A stretch of DNA of 64,000 nt. Origin: Aeromicrobium flavum (lineage in GTDB: Bacteria; Actinomycetota; Actinomycetes; Propionibacteriales; Nocardioidaceae). Made by a program: the position numbers and the translations under genes. Below, piece by piece: positions 1 to 8,022 of this stretch. Each line of letters begins with the position of its first letter. Position 1 is the first letter of the stretch. Under the pieces are notes generated by a model that saw only the letters and a list, made by a program, of their open reading frames with translations, was not told the DNA's origin and made no database searches. The stretch covers positions 232,205 to 296,204 of the forward strand of contig NZ_BJZQ01000002.1 in NCBI RefSeq assembly GCF_007992115.1, read 5' to 3'.

Positions 1-88
1 GCTGCGCAGCCTGGGCAGCGGGATCGACGCCCAGATGGAGGACGAGGACGCTGCCGCCGAGGACCCGAACCGCGAGGTGATGACGTGA
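1..88 (+). CDS. Mrp antiporter subunit B domain (C-terminal tail, partial)
   Basis: The open frame entering from the left edge ends at the TGA at 86-88 and gives an acidic tail (…MEDEDAAAEDPNREVMT). Its stop overlaps the GTG start of mrpC (GTGA), which is the usual arrangement inside mrp operons. By position it is the end of MrpB, or of the fused MrpA/B polypeptide common in actinobacteria; the part present is too short to decide. The identity rests on the neighbouring subunits, not on the residues themselves. Confidence 0.6.
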   Translation, partial: LRSLGSGIDAQMEDEDAAAEDPNREVMT

Positions 89-546
89 CCGCGAACCTGA
101 TGTTGATCGCCGTCGTCGGCGTGATGGTCGGCGCCGGCGTCACCTTGGTGCTCGAGCGCAGCCTGACCCGCATCCTGGTCGGCTTCGTGCTGATCGGCAA
201 CGGGCTCAACGTGCTGTTCCTCGTGGTCTCCGGCCCGGCCGGCGCCGCCCCGATCCTCGGTCTGTCCGGCGACCCGATGGCTGATCCGCTGCCGCAGGCG
301 ATGGCGCTGACCGCCATCGTCATCACGCTCGGCACCACCGCGTTCGGCCTGGCCTTGGCCTACCGGGCGTGGCAGCTGACGGGCACCGACGACGTGCAGG
401 ACGACCTCGAGGACGACCTGATCCGCCGCCGCGCCGAGCGCGACGAGGTCTCGGCCACGTTCGACGAGGTGGACGACACCGAGCTGCCCGACGAGGGCTA
501 CGCCGGCGACGCCACCCTGGCCCCCGAGGACGAGGTGCCCGCATGA
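85..546 (+). CDS. mrpC: Na+/H+ antiporter subunit MrpC (NuoK-like)
   Basis: A 153-residue membrane protein with three hydrophobic helices in the first about 100 residues and an acidic, charged cytosolic tail. The helix arrangement and the IGNGLN segment near residue 40 are typical of MrpC/MnhC, the NuoK-like subunit of the multisubunit cation/proton antiporter in the cytoplasmic membrane. The start is the GTG that overlaps the previous stop. The stop overlaps the ATG of mrpD by 4 bp, so translation is probably coupled. The acidic extension of about 55 residues after the last helix is longer than in many MrpC proteins. Confidence 0.9.
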   Translation: MTANLMLIAVVGVMVGAGVTLVLERSLTRILVGFVLIGNGLNVLFLVVSGPAGAAPILGLSGDPMADPLPQAMALTAIVITLGTTAFGLALAYRAWQLTGTDDVQDDLEDDLIRRRAERDEVSATFDEVDDTELPDEGYAGDATLAPEDEVPA

Positions 547-2156
547 CGAGCCTGCTGGACCAACTGGTCCTCGCCCCCGTGATCCTGCCGCTGCTCGGCG
601 CCGGCCTGTGCCTGGCCTTCGGCCGGTTCGCCTCCGCCCAGCGCGTCATCAGCATCATCACGCTCGTCGCGGTGGTGGCCTCGGCCAGCGTCCTGCTGGT
701 GCGCGCCGACCGGCACGGGCCGCAGTCGTTCAATGTCGGCGGCTGGCCGGCCGAGATCGGCATCAGCCTCGTGGCCGACCGGCTGAGCTCGCTGCTGCTG
801 CTGATCTCGACGATCGTCACCTTGTGCGTGCTGCTGTACTCGGTGGGCCAGGGCATCGTCGAGTTCGGTCGCGACGCACCACTGTCGGTGTTCTACCCGA
901 CGTTCCTGGTGCTGAGCGCCGGCGTCTCCAACGCCTTCCTCTCGGCCGACCTGTTCAACCTGTTCGTCGGGTTCGAGATCCTGCTGGCGTCCTCCTACGT
1001 GCTGATCACCCTCGGCGGCACCGAGGCCCGCGTGCGGTCGGGGACGATCTACATCATCGTCAGCCTCGCGTCCTCGGCGCTGTTCCTGATCTCGGTCGCG
1101 TGCGTCTACGCCGCCACCGGCACCGTGAATTTCGCCCAGCTCGCGCTGCGCATGCCCGAACTCTCCAGTCCCGTCGCGACCATGCTGCAGTTGATGCTGC
1201 TGCTGACCTTCGCGGTCAAGGCCGCGGTGTTCCCGCTGTCGGCGTGGCTGCCCGACTCCTACCCCACCGCGCCCGCGCCGGTCACGGCCGTGTTCGCGGG
1301 CCTGCTGACGAAGGTCGGCATCTACGCGATGCTGCGCACGCAGACCCTGCTGTTCCCTACCCACGAGCTGCGGACGCTGCTGCTGTGGGCGTCGATCCTG
1401 ACGATGGTGGTCGGCATCATGGGCGCCGTCGCGCAGTCAGACATCAAGCGTGTCCTGTCCTTCACGCTGGTCAGCCACATCGGCTTCATGCTGTTCGGCA
1501 TCGCACTGGCCAGCGACCTGGGCATGACCGGCGCGATCTTCTACATCGTCCACCACATCACCGTCCAGACCACCTTGTTCCTCGTGGCCGGCCTGGTCGA
1601 GTACCGCTCCGGCACCACCAATCTCGACCGACTGGGCGGCCTCGCCCGGCACGCCCCCGTGCTCGCGGTGATGTTCTTCGTCCCGGCGATGAACCTCGCC
1701 GGCATCCCACCCTTCTCGGGATTCCTGGGCAAGCTCGCGCTGATCGAGGCGGGCGTCGAGGCCGGCGACTGGCTGGCGCTGGTCGGCGTCGGCGCCGCGG
1801 TGGCGACGAGCCTGCTGACGCTCTACGCGGTCGTCAAGATCTGGAACCGTGCCTTCTGGCAGCCGATGGCCGACCCCGAGGACGAGACCCCCGTGCCCTT
1901 CGACCCGCTGGTCATGGGTGGCTCGCTGCACGGCCGCAGCAGCGTCGGCACGGCCACCCAGCGCGAGACCACGTGGAAAGAGGACACCGAGGGCGAGCGC
2001 CTGCCGCTGCGGATGGCGATGCCCACCATCGCCCTGGGCCTGGTCACCGTCGCCCTGACCGTCTTCGGCGCCCCCCTGTTCTCGGTGGCCGACCGTGCCG
2101 CCGACGAGCTGCACGAGCGCACCCCGTACATCGAGGCGGTGCTGGGCGATGGCTGA
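543..2156 (+). CDS. mrpD: Na+/H+ antiporter subunit MrpD (NuoM/N-like)
   Basis: A 537-residue polytopic protein of the proton-translocating NADH-quinone oxidoreductase ND2/ND4/ND5 family. Charged residues known to matter for transport in this family are visible: Glu145 in a NLFVGFEIL helix, and Lys226 and Lys257 around the broken-helix SAWLPDSYPTAPAPV segment. MrpD is one of the two large ion-conducting subunits of the Mrp complex used for Na+ and alkaline pH homeostasis. The ATG at 543 overlaps the mrpC stop. An in-frame upstream extension exists but would run through mrpC, so it is rejected. A charged loop of about 70 residues separates the last two helices. Confidence 0.93.
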   Translation: MTSLLDQLVLAPVILPLLGAGLCLAFGRFASAQRVISIITLVAVVASASVLLVRADRHGPQSFNVGGWPAEIGISLVADRLSSLLLLISTIVTLCVLLYSVGQGIVEFGRDAPLSVFYPTFLVLSAGVSNAFLSADLFNLFVGFEILLASSYVLITLGGTEARVRSGTIYIIVSLASSALFLISVACVYAATGTVNFAQLALRMPELSSPVATMLQLMLLLTFAVKAAVFPLSAWLPDSYPTAPAPVTAVFAGLLTKVGIYAMLRTQTLLFPTHELRTLLLWASILTMVVGIMGAVAQSDIKRVLSFTLVSHIGFMLFGIALASDLGMTGAIFYIVHHITVQTTLFLVAGLVEYRSGTTNLDRLGGLARHAPVLAVMFFVPAMNLAGIPPFSGFLGKLALIEAGVEAGDWLALVGVGAAVATSLLTLYAVVKIWNRAFWQPMADPEDETPVPFDPLVMGGSLHGRSSVGTATQRETTWKEDTEGERLPLRMAMPTIALGLVTVALTVFGAPLFSVADRAADELHERTPYIEAVLGDG

Positions 2157-2706
2157 TCGCGTCCGCGGCCTGCGGGTGTGGCACCTGCCCGTGATCGCCT
2201 GGCTGACCCTCGTGTGGCTGCTGCTCTGGGGCGCGGTCACGCCGATCAACGTCGTCGGCGGCCTTCTGGTCAGCGCCGTGATCGTCATGGTCTTCCCCTT
2301 CCCGCGGGTGTCCGTCGAGGGCACGCTCCGGCCCTGGCCCACCGTGGTCCTGCTCAGCCGCTTCCTCGCCGACCTGGCGGTCGCGAGCTTCACCGTGGCC
2401 TGGCTCGCGATCCGGCCCGCGGCCCCGCCGCCGAGCGCGGTGCTGCAGATCGACCTGGTCAGCGGCTCCGAGCTGCGCCAGACCCTGACCGGCGAGCTGA
2501 TCTCGCTGGTGCCCGGATCGTTGCTGATCGAGCTCGACTCCGAGGGCCGGCGGATGTGGCTGCACGTGCTCGACGCGGCGACGCCCGAGAAGGTGGCCGG
2601 AGCGCGGCGCAAGGCCCGTCTGCAGGAGCACCGCCTGCTCCGGGCCATCGGCACCGACGCCGAGATCAACGACAGCGAACGCCGCCTCCGGGAGGACGCC
2701 TCATGA
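2149..2706 (+). CDS. mrpE: Na+/H+ antiporter subunit MrpE
   Basis: A 185-residue protein with two N-terminal hydrophobic helices followed by a soluble domain of about 110 residues. This is the usual form of MrpE/MnhE, a non-conducting subunit needed for stable assembly of the Mrp complex. The segment around residues 105-135 (…TGELISLVPGSLLIEL…) matches the conserved part of the family. The ATG at 2149 lies 8 bp inside mrpD, and the stop overlaps mrpF by 4 bp. Its extended charged C-terminus (RRKARLQEHRLLR…) is likely cytosolic. Confidence 0.9.
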   Translation: MADRVRGLRVWHLPVIAWLTLVWLLLWGAVTPINVVGGLLVSAVIVMVFPFPRVSVEGTLRPWPTVVLLSRFLADLAVASFTVAWLAIRPAAPPPSAVLQIDLVSGSELRQTLTGELISLVPGSLLIELDSEGRRMWLHVLDAATPEKVAGARRKARLQEHRLLRAIGTDAEINDSERRLREDAS

Positions 2707-2978
2707 TCGTCGTGGCCATCATCTGCGCCGTGTTCCTCGGCCTGACCGGGCTGCTGTGCCTGGTGCGCATCGTGCGCGGCCCCACGATGCTCGACCGCAC
2801 CGTGGCGGCCGACGTCTTCGTCGCCGCGTGCGTCGGGGCCATCGGCGTCGAGGCGGCGGTGGGGCGCCACAACACCACGCTGCCGATCCTGGTGGCCCTG
2901 GCGCTCGTCGCGTTCCTGGGGTCGGTCAGCATCGCCCGCTACGCCGCGTCGCAGTCCACGGGAGGGTCGCCCTCATGA
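2703..2978 (+). CDS. mrpF: Na+/H+ antiporter subunit MrpF
   Basis: A 91-residue protein with three predicted helices. The RIVRGPTMLDRTVAADV segment between helices 1 and 2 is the signature of MrpF/MnhF/PhaF. Its conserved Asp sits in the loop leading into the second helix. It is a small structural subunit of the Mrp antiporter. The start overlaps mrpE (ATGA) and the stop overlaps mrpG by 4 bp, so the gene is part of one translationally coupled operon. Confidence 0.92.
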   Translation: MIVVAIICAVFLGLTGLLCLVRIVRGPTMLDRTVAADVFVAACVGAIGVEAAVGRHNTTLPILVALALVAFLGSVSIARYAASQSTGGSPS

Positions 2979-3304
2979 GCTGGAGCACCATCGCCGACGT
3001 CCTGTCCGGGGCGCTGCTCATCCTGGGCGCGGCCTTCGCGTTCGTCGCCGCCGTGGGCGTCGTGCGGTTCCCCGACGTGCTCACCCGCATGCACGCGGCC
3101 ACGAAGCCGCAGACGTTCGGCCTGCTGCTGATCCTGGCCGGCCTGGCGCTGCGCAGTGACAGCGTCGGCGACCTGACCCTGGTGGCGGTCGTCGCGCTCT
3201 TCCAGCTGCTGACGGCGCCCGTCTCGGCCCACATGGTGGCCCGGGCGTCGTTCCGTGCCGGCCAGGTCGACCGCAAGGCGCTCGTCGTCGACGAGGGCGA
3301 CTGA
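2975..3304 (+). CDS. mrpG: Na+/H+ antiporter subunit MrpG
   Basis: A 109-residue protein with three hydrophobic helices. The VRFPDVLTRMHAATKPQTFG segment (residues 29-48) is the hallmark of MrpG/MnhG. It is the last subunit of the complex and closes the operon, since the next gene lies on the opposite strand with only 10 bp between the stops. The ATG at 2975 is chosen because it overlaps the mrpF stop. Confidence 0.92.
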   Translation: MSWSTIADVLSGALLILGAAFAFVAAVGVVRFPDVLTRMHAATKPQTFGLLLILAGLALRSDSVGDLTLVAVVALFQLLTAPVSAHMVARASFRAGQVDRKALVVDEGD

Positions 3305-3314
3305 CCGTCCGGCC

Positions 3315-4103
3315 TCAGTCGGCCAGGTCGACGACCACCGGGGCGTGGTCGCTGGCGCCCTTGCCCTTGCGCTCCTCGCGGTCGATCCACGCGCCCTCGA
3401 CCCGCTCGGCGAGCGCCGGCGAGCCCAGCACGAAGTCGATGCGCATGCCCTTCTTCTTGGGGAAGCTCAGCTGCGTGTAGTCCCAGTAGGTGTAGACGCC
3501 CGGGCCCGGCGTGTGCGGACGGACCACGTCGCTGAACCCGGCGTCGACGATCGCCCGGAAGGCGGCGCGCTCGGGCTCGGAGACGTGCGTGCGCCCCTCG
3601 AAGACCGCCATGTCCCACACGTCGTCGTCCTGCGGCGCGATGTTCCAGTCGCCGGTGAGCGCGATCGGCAGGTCGGGGTTCTTCGCGAGCCACTGCTCGC
3701 CGGCCGAGCGCAGGCGCGCCAGCCAGTCGAGCTTGTACTGGTAGTGCGCGTGGTCGAGGTCGCGACCGTTGGGCACGTACAGGCTCCACATCCGCACGCC
3801 ACCGCAGGTCGCGCCGATCGCGCGCGGCTCGAGGACGTCGTCGAACAGGGGCTGGTCGACGCCGAACGAGCGCTCGACGTCCTCGAGGCCGACGCGCGAG
3901 AGGATCGCGACGCCGTTCCACTGGTTGATGCCCACGTGCGCGTACTCGTAGCCCAGCGCCGTGAGCTCAAGCGCCGGGAACTGGTCCTCACGGCACTTGG
4001 TCTCCTGGATCGCCAGGACGTCGACGTCGTGGCGATCGACCCACGAGGCGACCCGGTCGATGCGGCTGCGGATGGAGTTGACGTTCCACGTCGCGATGCG
4101 CAT
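3315..4103 (-). CDS. xthA: Exodeoxyribonuclease III (AP endonuclease)
   Basis: A 262-residue endonuclease/exonuclease/phosphatase-fold protein of the Xth/ExoA family, which cleaves DNA 5' to abasic sites in base-excision repair. Metal-binding and catalytic residues are in place: Asn7/Asn9 (WNVNS), Glu34 (QETK), Tyr109, Asp152/Asn154 (GDWNIAP), Asp223, and Asp252/His253 (SDHAPV). The ATG at 4103 overlaps the stop of tmsB by one base, so the repair enzyme is the last gene of the fatty-acid operon. A longer in-frame start upstream would overlap tmsB fully and is rejected. Unlike the three secreted paralogues at 23-27 kb, it has no signal peptide. Confidence 0.95.
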   Translation of the reverse strand: MRIATWNVNSIRSRIDRVASWVDRHDVDVLAIQETKCREDQFPALELTALGYEYAHVGINQWNGVAILSRVGLEDVERSFGVDQPLFDDVLEPRAIGATCGGVRMWSLYVPNGRDLDHAHYQYKLDWLARLRSAGEQWLAKNPDLPIALTGDWNIAPQDDDVWDMAVFEGRTHVSEPERAAFRAIVDAGFSDVVRPHTPGPGVYTYWDYTQLSFPKKKGMRIDFVLGSPALAERVEGAWIDREERKGKGASDHAPVVVDLAD

Positions 4104-5386
4104 CAGAAGTCGACCCGCAACGGGTAGGAGGACGTGCCGTCGGCGGCGGTGTTGACGCCCAGGACGTGGTGCAACTGGATCTCGTTTCGCTCGAACGCCA
4201 GGCGGGACCCGGCCATGTAGATTCCCCACACCTTCGCACGGCCCTCCGACACCTCGTCGAGCGCCTCGTCCCAGTGGTCGACGAGGTTCTGGCACCAGGC
4301 CGCGAGGGTGAGGGCGTAGTGCTCACGCAGGTCCTCGGCGTGGCGGATCTCGAAGCCCGCGTCCTGCATGGCGACGGCGATCGTGCCCACTCCGGCCAGC
4401 TCGCCGTCGGGGAACACGTAGCGGTCGATGAACTGACCGGCCATCGCCTTGCCCCGGTTGTCACGGCGGGTGATGCAGTGGTTGAGCATCCGTCCGCCGA
4501 CCTTGACCTTGCTGCGCGCGAAGGCGAAGTAGTCGCCGTAGTTGCGCACCCCGATGTGCTCGGTCATGCCGATCGAGCTGATCGCGTCGAAGTCGGTCTC
4601 GGTGACGTCGCGGTAGTCGCTGAAGCGCACCTCGGCCCGGCCGGAGAGCCCCTGTCGCTCGATCTCGGCCTGCGCCCAGCCCGCCTGCGCCCGCGACAGG
4701 GTGACCCCCAGCGCGCGGACGCCGTAGTGCTCGGCCGCGTGCCGCACCATGCCGCCCCAGCCGCACCCCATGTCGAGCAGGCGGTCGCCGGACTTCAGGT
4801 CGAGCTTGCGGCACACCAGGTCGTACTTCTCGGCCTGCGCCTCCTCGAGGCTGGTGTCGGGCTTGGGGAAGACGGCGCACGTGTAGGTCATGGACGGTCC
4901 GAGGACGAGCTCGTAGAAGCGGTTGGAGACGTCGTAGTGGTGCTCGATGACCTCGGCGTCGCGCTCCTTGGTGTGCCGCAGCCCCTCGAGGGCGCGCCGC
5001 CACTTGGGCAGGTGCTCCTCCGACGGCGGCGCCGGGGGCTTGAGGTTGCCCAGACCGAGGCTGCGGACGATCTGCACCAGCTCGGGCCCCGAGGGCACGC
5101 GGAACCGGAGCCGGCTCATGAGCGCGTGCATCACGTCGTAGGGGTCGCCCGGATGGACGCCGTCGATCTCGAGGTCGCCCGACACGTAGGCCCGCGCGAA
5201 GCCGAGGTCGCCGGGCGCCGTGAGGAGGTAGGCCAGTCCGCGTTCGTTGAGCAGGCGCAGCCGGATCCGCGAGTCCTGCGGCCCGAGCGTGCTGCCGTCG
5301 AAGGCCTCGAAGGCGATGGGCATGCCGTCGCGCAGGAGCCGCTCGAAGGCCTCCGCGATCGTGAGTCGGGTCTCGGACGTGCTCAT
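4103..5386 (-). CDS. tmsB: Fatty acid 10-methylene transferase (cyclopropane synthase family)
   Basis: A 427-residue S-adenosylmethionine-dependent methyltransferase of the cyclopropane-fatty-acid synthase family. The HHYDVSN motif (149-155) and the SAM-binding DMGCGWGGM loop (205-213) are present. Close pairing with a downstream-reductase-type flavoprotein (the preceding gene, tmsA) is the published signature of the tmsAB/bfaAB operon. There, TmsB/BfaB methylates the oleoyl chain of phospholipids at C10 to 10-methylene-stearoyl. I therefore prefer this function over cyclopropanation. The ATG at 5386 overlaps the tmsA stop by 4 bp. The M. tuberculosis counterpart is UfaA1 (Rv0447c). Confidence 0.85.
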   Translation of the reverse strand: MSTSETRLTIAEAFERLLRDGMPIAFEAFDGSTLGPQDSRIRLRLLNERGLAYLLTAPGDLGFARAYVSGDLEIDGVHPGDPYDVMHALMSRLRFRVPSGPELVQIVRSLGLGNLKPPAPPSEEHLPKWRRALEGLRHTKERDAEVIEHHYDVSNRFYELVLGPSMTYTCAVFPKPDTSLEEAQAEKYDLVCRKLDLKSGDRLLDMGCGWGGMVRHAAEHYGVRALGVTLSRAQAGWAQAEIERQGLSGRAEVRFSDYRDVTETDFDAISSIGMTEHIGVRNYGDYFAFARSKVKVGGRMLNHCITRRDNRGKAMAGQFIDRYVFPDGELAGVGTIAVAMQDAGFEIRHAEDLREHYALTLAAWCQNLVDHWDEALDEVSEGRAKVWGIYMAGSRLAFERNEIQLHHVLGVNTAADGTSSYPLRVDF

Positions 5387-6741
5387 GAGTTCCTCACCGC
5401 CTTGTCGTGGAGGGTGGTCAGTCGGGACTGCGGGTCGTACTGCTCGCGCACCCGGTCGAGGCCGGCGGTGCCGTAGAGCCGGTCGAAGGTGGCGCGGTCG
5501 TAGAACGCCTCGGAGTACAGCGACTTGTGACCGCCGAGCCGGTGCACCTCGGCCTCGATCCGTCGGTTGACGGTTCCGGGCTCGGTGCCCTCGGGGACGA
5601 CGACCGTGCCCCAGAAGCCGACGTTGACGTAGACCTCGCCGGGCGTCAGCGGATAGGTGGGCCACGCGCGCGTCGTGCGCAGGGGGCACAGCCAGACGGG
5701 CCGCATGCCGATCTCGCGATCGAACCAGGCGAGGAAGTCGTCGAGACGCTCGAGCGGCACCTCGATGTCCTGGATCACCCGCTCGCGCCCGGGGACGTGC
5801 TTGATCCGGTCGAGCACGCGACTGACGCCGACGACGGAGTCGAGGGAGACGAGCCGGTGGTAGACGTCGCTGCGTCGCCACCGCCGCGGCCAGACCCGGC
5901 GGACGACCGGGTGCTGGGCCCCGAACGCGCCGGAGCACCAGAACCAGTCGGTGTCCCAGCGCCAGAGGTAGTCGTGGACGGTCAGGACGTCCTCCTGGCG
6001 CGCGCGGATCGAGCGGTAGTAGACGTCCTGCCCGGCGTAGTCGCTCGTGGGCAGAGCGGTGTCGACGAACTGCGCGAGCGTCAGGTACACCTCGTCGGGG
6101 CTGAAGGCGGTGCCGTCCACCGCGTCGACGGTGGTGCCGTCCCACCGCCCCGCGTCGGCGATCTCGGCGACGGCCTTGGCGGCGTCGGCGGCCCCGGCGA
6201 ACCGCACGTGGCGCAGCCGGACCTGCCGCGGCGCCGGCTGCAGCGAGATCCTGAGCCGCACGGCGTACCCGAGGCTGCCGTAGGAGTTGGGGAACGCCGC
6301 GAACAGCTCGGCGTGCTCGTTGTCGGGGGTGGCCATGACGAGGTCGCCCGAGCCGGTCAGCACGTCCATCTCGAGGACGGCCTCGTGCGGCAGGCCGAGC
6401 CGCAAGGACGTCGACTCGATGCCCAGGCCCGTGACGGCGCCACCGAGGGTGATCGTGCGCAGCTGCGGCACGACCGTCGGCATGAGGCCGTGGGCGAGCG
6501 TCTCGTCGACCAGCCGCTCGTAGGTGCACATGCCCTGCACGTCGGCGGTGTGGCCGACGGGATCGATCGCGATGACCCCGTCGAGCCCGGAGACGTCGAG
6601 GCCCGCGCCGGCGGCCCGCGCGCGGGGACGGAAGAGGTTGGAGGTGCGCTTGGCGAGCCTCACGGGCTGCCCGGACGGCAGCGCGTCCCACGAGGCGCGG
6701 AGGGCAGCCACGGCGCGCGTGTGCTGACCCCACCCCTGCAT
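5383..6741 (-). CDS. tmsA: FAD-binding 10-methylene-fatty-acid reductase
   Basis: A 452-residue FAD-binding oxidoreductase of the PCMH/DHCR24-like family. The FAD segment TITLGGAVTGLGIES lies near residue 100, and a long C-terminal substrate domain follows. In tuberculostearic-acid producers the homologous TmsA/BfaA (Rv0449c type) reduces the 10-methylene group made by TmsB to a 10-methyl branch with NADPH. 10-Methyl-C18:0 is a common membrane lipid in this group of actinobacteria. The stop overlaps tmsB, and the start lies 10 bp after the pirin gene, so all share one transcript. The reductase role is inferred from the pairing with tmsB and the fold. Confidence 0.83.
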   Translation of the reverse strand: MQGWGQHTRAVAALRASWDALPSGQPVRLAKRTSNLFRPRARAAGAGLDVSGLDGVIAIDPVGHTADVQGMCTYERLVDETLAHGLMPTVVPQLRTITLGGAVTGLGIESTSLRLGLPHEAVLEMDVLTGSGDLVMATPDNEHAELFAAFPNSYGSLGYAVRLRISLQPAPRQVRLRHVRFAGAADAAKAVAEIADAGRWDGTTVDAVDGTAFSPDEVYLTLAQFVDTALPTSDYAGQDVYYRSIRARQEDVLTVHDYLWRWDTDWFWCSGAFGAQHPVVRRVWPRRWRRSDVYHRLVSLDSVVGVSRVLDRIKHVPGRERVIQDIEVPLERLDDFLAWFDREIGMRPVWLCPLRTTRAWPTYPLTPGEVYVNVGFWGTVVVPEGTEPGTVNRRIEAEVHRLGGHKSLYSEAFYDRATFDRLYGTAGLDRVREQYDPQSRLTTLHDKAVRNS

Positions 6742-6751
6742 GTCTCGCAGG

Positions 6752-7423
6752 CTATCGCTGCGGACCGACGAAGAACCAGACCAAGACCTCGGCGTCCCGC
6801 CCCCTGATCCGCAGGTCGGCCGCTCCCGTGATCTGGAGCTCGTCGCCCTCGCCCAGCGACTCGCCGTCGATCGTCACCGGACCGCGGGTGACGTGGACCA
6901 GCGCGCCGTACTCCGCGGCGACCGTGAGGACGTCGTCCCCGCGCGGCCGCGCCACGACCAGCCGCGCGTCGGCGTGCACGGGCACCGTGTCGTGGAGACC
7001 GGGCCCGTCGGGAACGACGGCCGACGCGTACTCGGGCGCCTCCCCGTTCCGACTGCGGAGCATCATCTGCACGAAGCGCAGCGGCTCGGTGGCGCTCCCG
7101 TTGCGCTCGGCGTGGGTGACGCCCGCACCGGCGCTGAGCCGCTGGGCCACGCCCGCGCGGACCTCGCCGCGCTCGCCCGTGGAGTCCTCGTGCGCCAGCA
7201 CGCCCTCGAGCACCCAGGTGACGATCTCGGCGTCGCTGTGGTGGTGCTCGTCGTACCCCGCCCCGGGCGCGAGCCGCTCCTCGTTGATCGCGACGACCGG
7301 ACCGAAACCGACGCGCTCGGGGTCGTAGTGCCGCCCGTAGGAGAACGCGTGGAACGTCTCGGTGCCGTCGGCGAGGGTGTGGAACCGGTCGGCGGCGCGG
7401 CGGACGACGCGCGGCTCAGGCAT
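6752..7423 (-). CDS. Pirin family bicupin protein
   Basis: A 223-residue protein with a complete N-terminal cupin: His60, His62, His104 and Glu106 supply the metal-binding set in the GYDEHHHSDAEIVTW and GAGVTHAERN motifs. A second, more diverged cupin follows. This is the YhhW/pirin architecture. Some members are Fe-dependent quercetin dioxygenases and others act in redox sensing, so the substrate cannot be named. The start overlaps the preceding metallopeptidase gene by 8 bp. Its place at the head of the methyl-fatty-acid operon is probably organisational. Confidence 0.85.
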   Translation of the reverse strand: MPEPRVVRRAADRFHTLADGTETFHAFSYGRHYDPERVGFGPVVAINEERLAPGAGYDEHHHSDAEIVTWVLEGVLAHEDSTGERGEVRAGVAQRLSAGAGVTHAERNGSATEPLRFVQMMLRSRNGEAPEYASAVVPDGPGLHDTVPVHADARLVVARPRGDDVLTVAAEYGALVHVTRGPVTIDGESLGEGDELQITGAADLRIRGRDAEVLVWFFVGPQR

Positions 7424-7766
7424 AGCCGAGCTCGTGCAGCCGGGCGTCGTCGATGCCGAAGAAGTGCGCGATCTCGTGCACGACGGTGATGCGGACCTCC
7501 TCGACCACGTCCTCCTCGGTCTCGCAGATCGCCAGCGTGGGATTGCGGTAGACGAAGATGCGGTCGGGCACGACGCCGGCGTAGGTCGAGTCGCGCTCGG
7601 TCAGTGGGATGCCGTCGTAGAGCCCCAGCAGGTGCGGATCGTGCGAGGGTGCGTCGTCCTCGATGAACAGCACCACGTTGTCGAGCCGGTCGGCCAGCTC
7701 GCGGGGGACGTCGGCCAGCGCGGCGGTCACCAGTTCCTCGAACCGGTCGGGGTCGACGTCGATCAC
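7416..7766 (-). CDS. Zincin-like metallopeptidase family protein
   Basis: A 116-residue protein whose C-terminal half carries VVHEIAHFFGIDD: His97, Glu98 and His101 plus Asp106, a short-linker zincin HExxHxxGxxD site. It fits the small actinobacterial minimal-zincin family (PF06262), which are cytosolic proteins of unknown substrate. The start is GTG at 7766. A TAGACT box at 7773-7778 (read on the minus strand) ends 6 nt before it, so the transcript is probably leaderless. It is the first gene of the operon running down to xthA. Confidence 0.82.
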   Translation of the reverse strand: MIDVDPDRFEELVTAALADVPRELADRLDNVVLFIEDDAPSHDPHLLGLYDGIPLTERDSTYAGVVPDRIFVYRNPTLAICETEEDVVEEVRITVVHEIAHFFGIDDARLHELGYA

Positions 7767-7791
7767 GAGCCGAGTCTAGGGCGGCGCGCGA

Positions 7792-7859
7792 AGCGCTGGG
7801 CGTGACGTTTCCAGGGTCGACACGCCGGTAGGCACCCCGCGAACGTCACTGCCAGCGCT
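7792..7859. repeat. 68-bp palindromic repeat, copy 1
   Basis: The element begins and ends with AGCGCT. It has internal inverted arms GTGACGTT (7802-7809) and AACGTCAC (7842-7849), so it can fold into a long hairpin. A second copy of exactly 68 bp lies at 39043-39110 in inverse orientation; by hand alignment about 57 of 68 positions agree. This copy sits between the divergent promoters of the metallopeptidase operon and tRNA-Glu. No open frame is present in it. It is most simply a REP/MITE-like dispersed repeat. Confidence 0.75.
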
Positions 7860-7886
7860 GCGCTCAGGGACCGGGACGCGGTGCCC

Positions 7887-7892
7887 TATGCT
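7887..7892 (+). promoter_or_regulatory. -10 box of the tRNA-Glu promoter
   Basis: TATGCT lies 14 bp before the first base of tRNA-Glu. The -35 region (around 7864-7869) is poor. The upstream side of this promoter borders the 68-bp palindrome. Confidence 0.5.
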
Positions 7893-7906
7893 GGTCTGGT
7901 TGTCCG

Positions 7907-7979
7907 GCCCCCTTCGTCTAGCGGCCTAGGACGCCGCCCTTTCAAGGCGGTAGCGCGGGTTCGAATCCCGTAGGGGGTA
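7907..7979 (+). tRNA. tRNA-Glu (TTC)
   Basis: The acceptor stem is GCCCCCT (7907-7913) paired with AGGGGGT (7972-7978), closed by a G-U pair at position 1-72. The anticodon stem CCGCC/GGCGG encloses the loop CTTTCAA with anticodon TTC. The T-arm contains GGTTCGAATCC. The discriminator is A and CCA is encoded at 7980-7982. It is the first of a Glu-Asp-Phe series on the same strand. Confidence 0.95.
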
Positions 7980-8022
7980 CCAACGCCGCACCCCGTCCCC
8001 GACAGAACCAGATCAGTTCCCC

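Noticed and set aside
4103..5386. The methyltransferase considered as an ordinary cyclopropane fatty acid synthase
   Set aside because: Its overlap with a FAD-binding reductase of the TmsA/BfaA type fits the 10-methyl pathway better, although the sequence alone does not exclude cyclopropanation.
7980..8022. tRNA-Glu 3' end considered as an attachment site of an integrated element
   Set aside because: No integrase gene and no second copy of the tRNA 3' sequence were seen before tRNA-Asp, and all four intervening genes look chromosomal.
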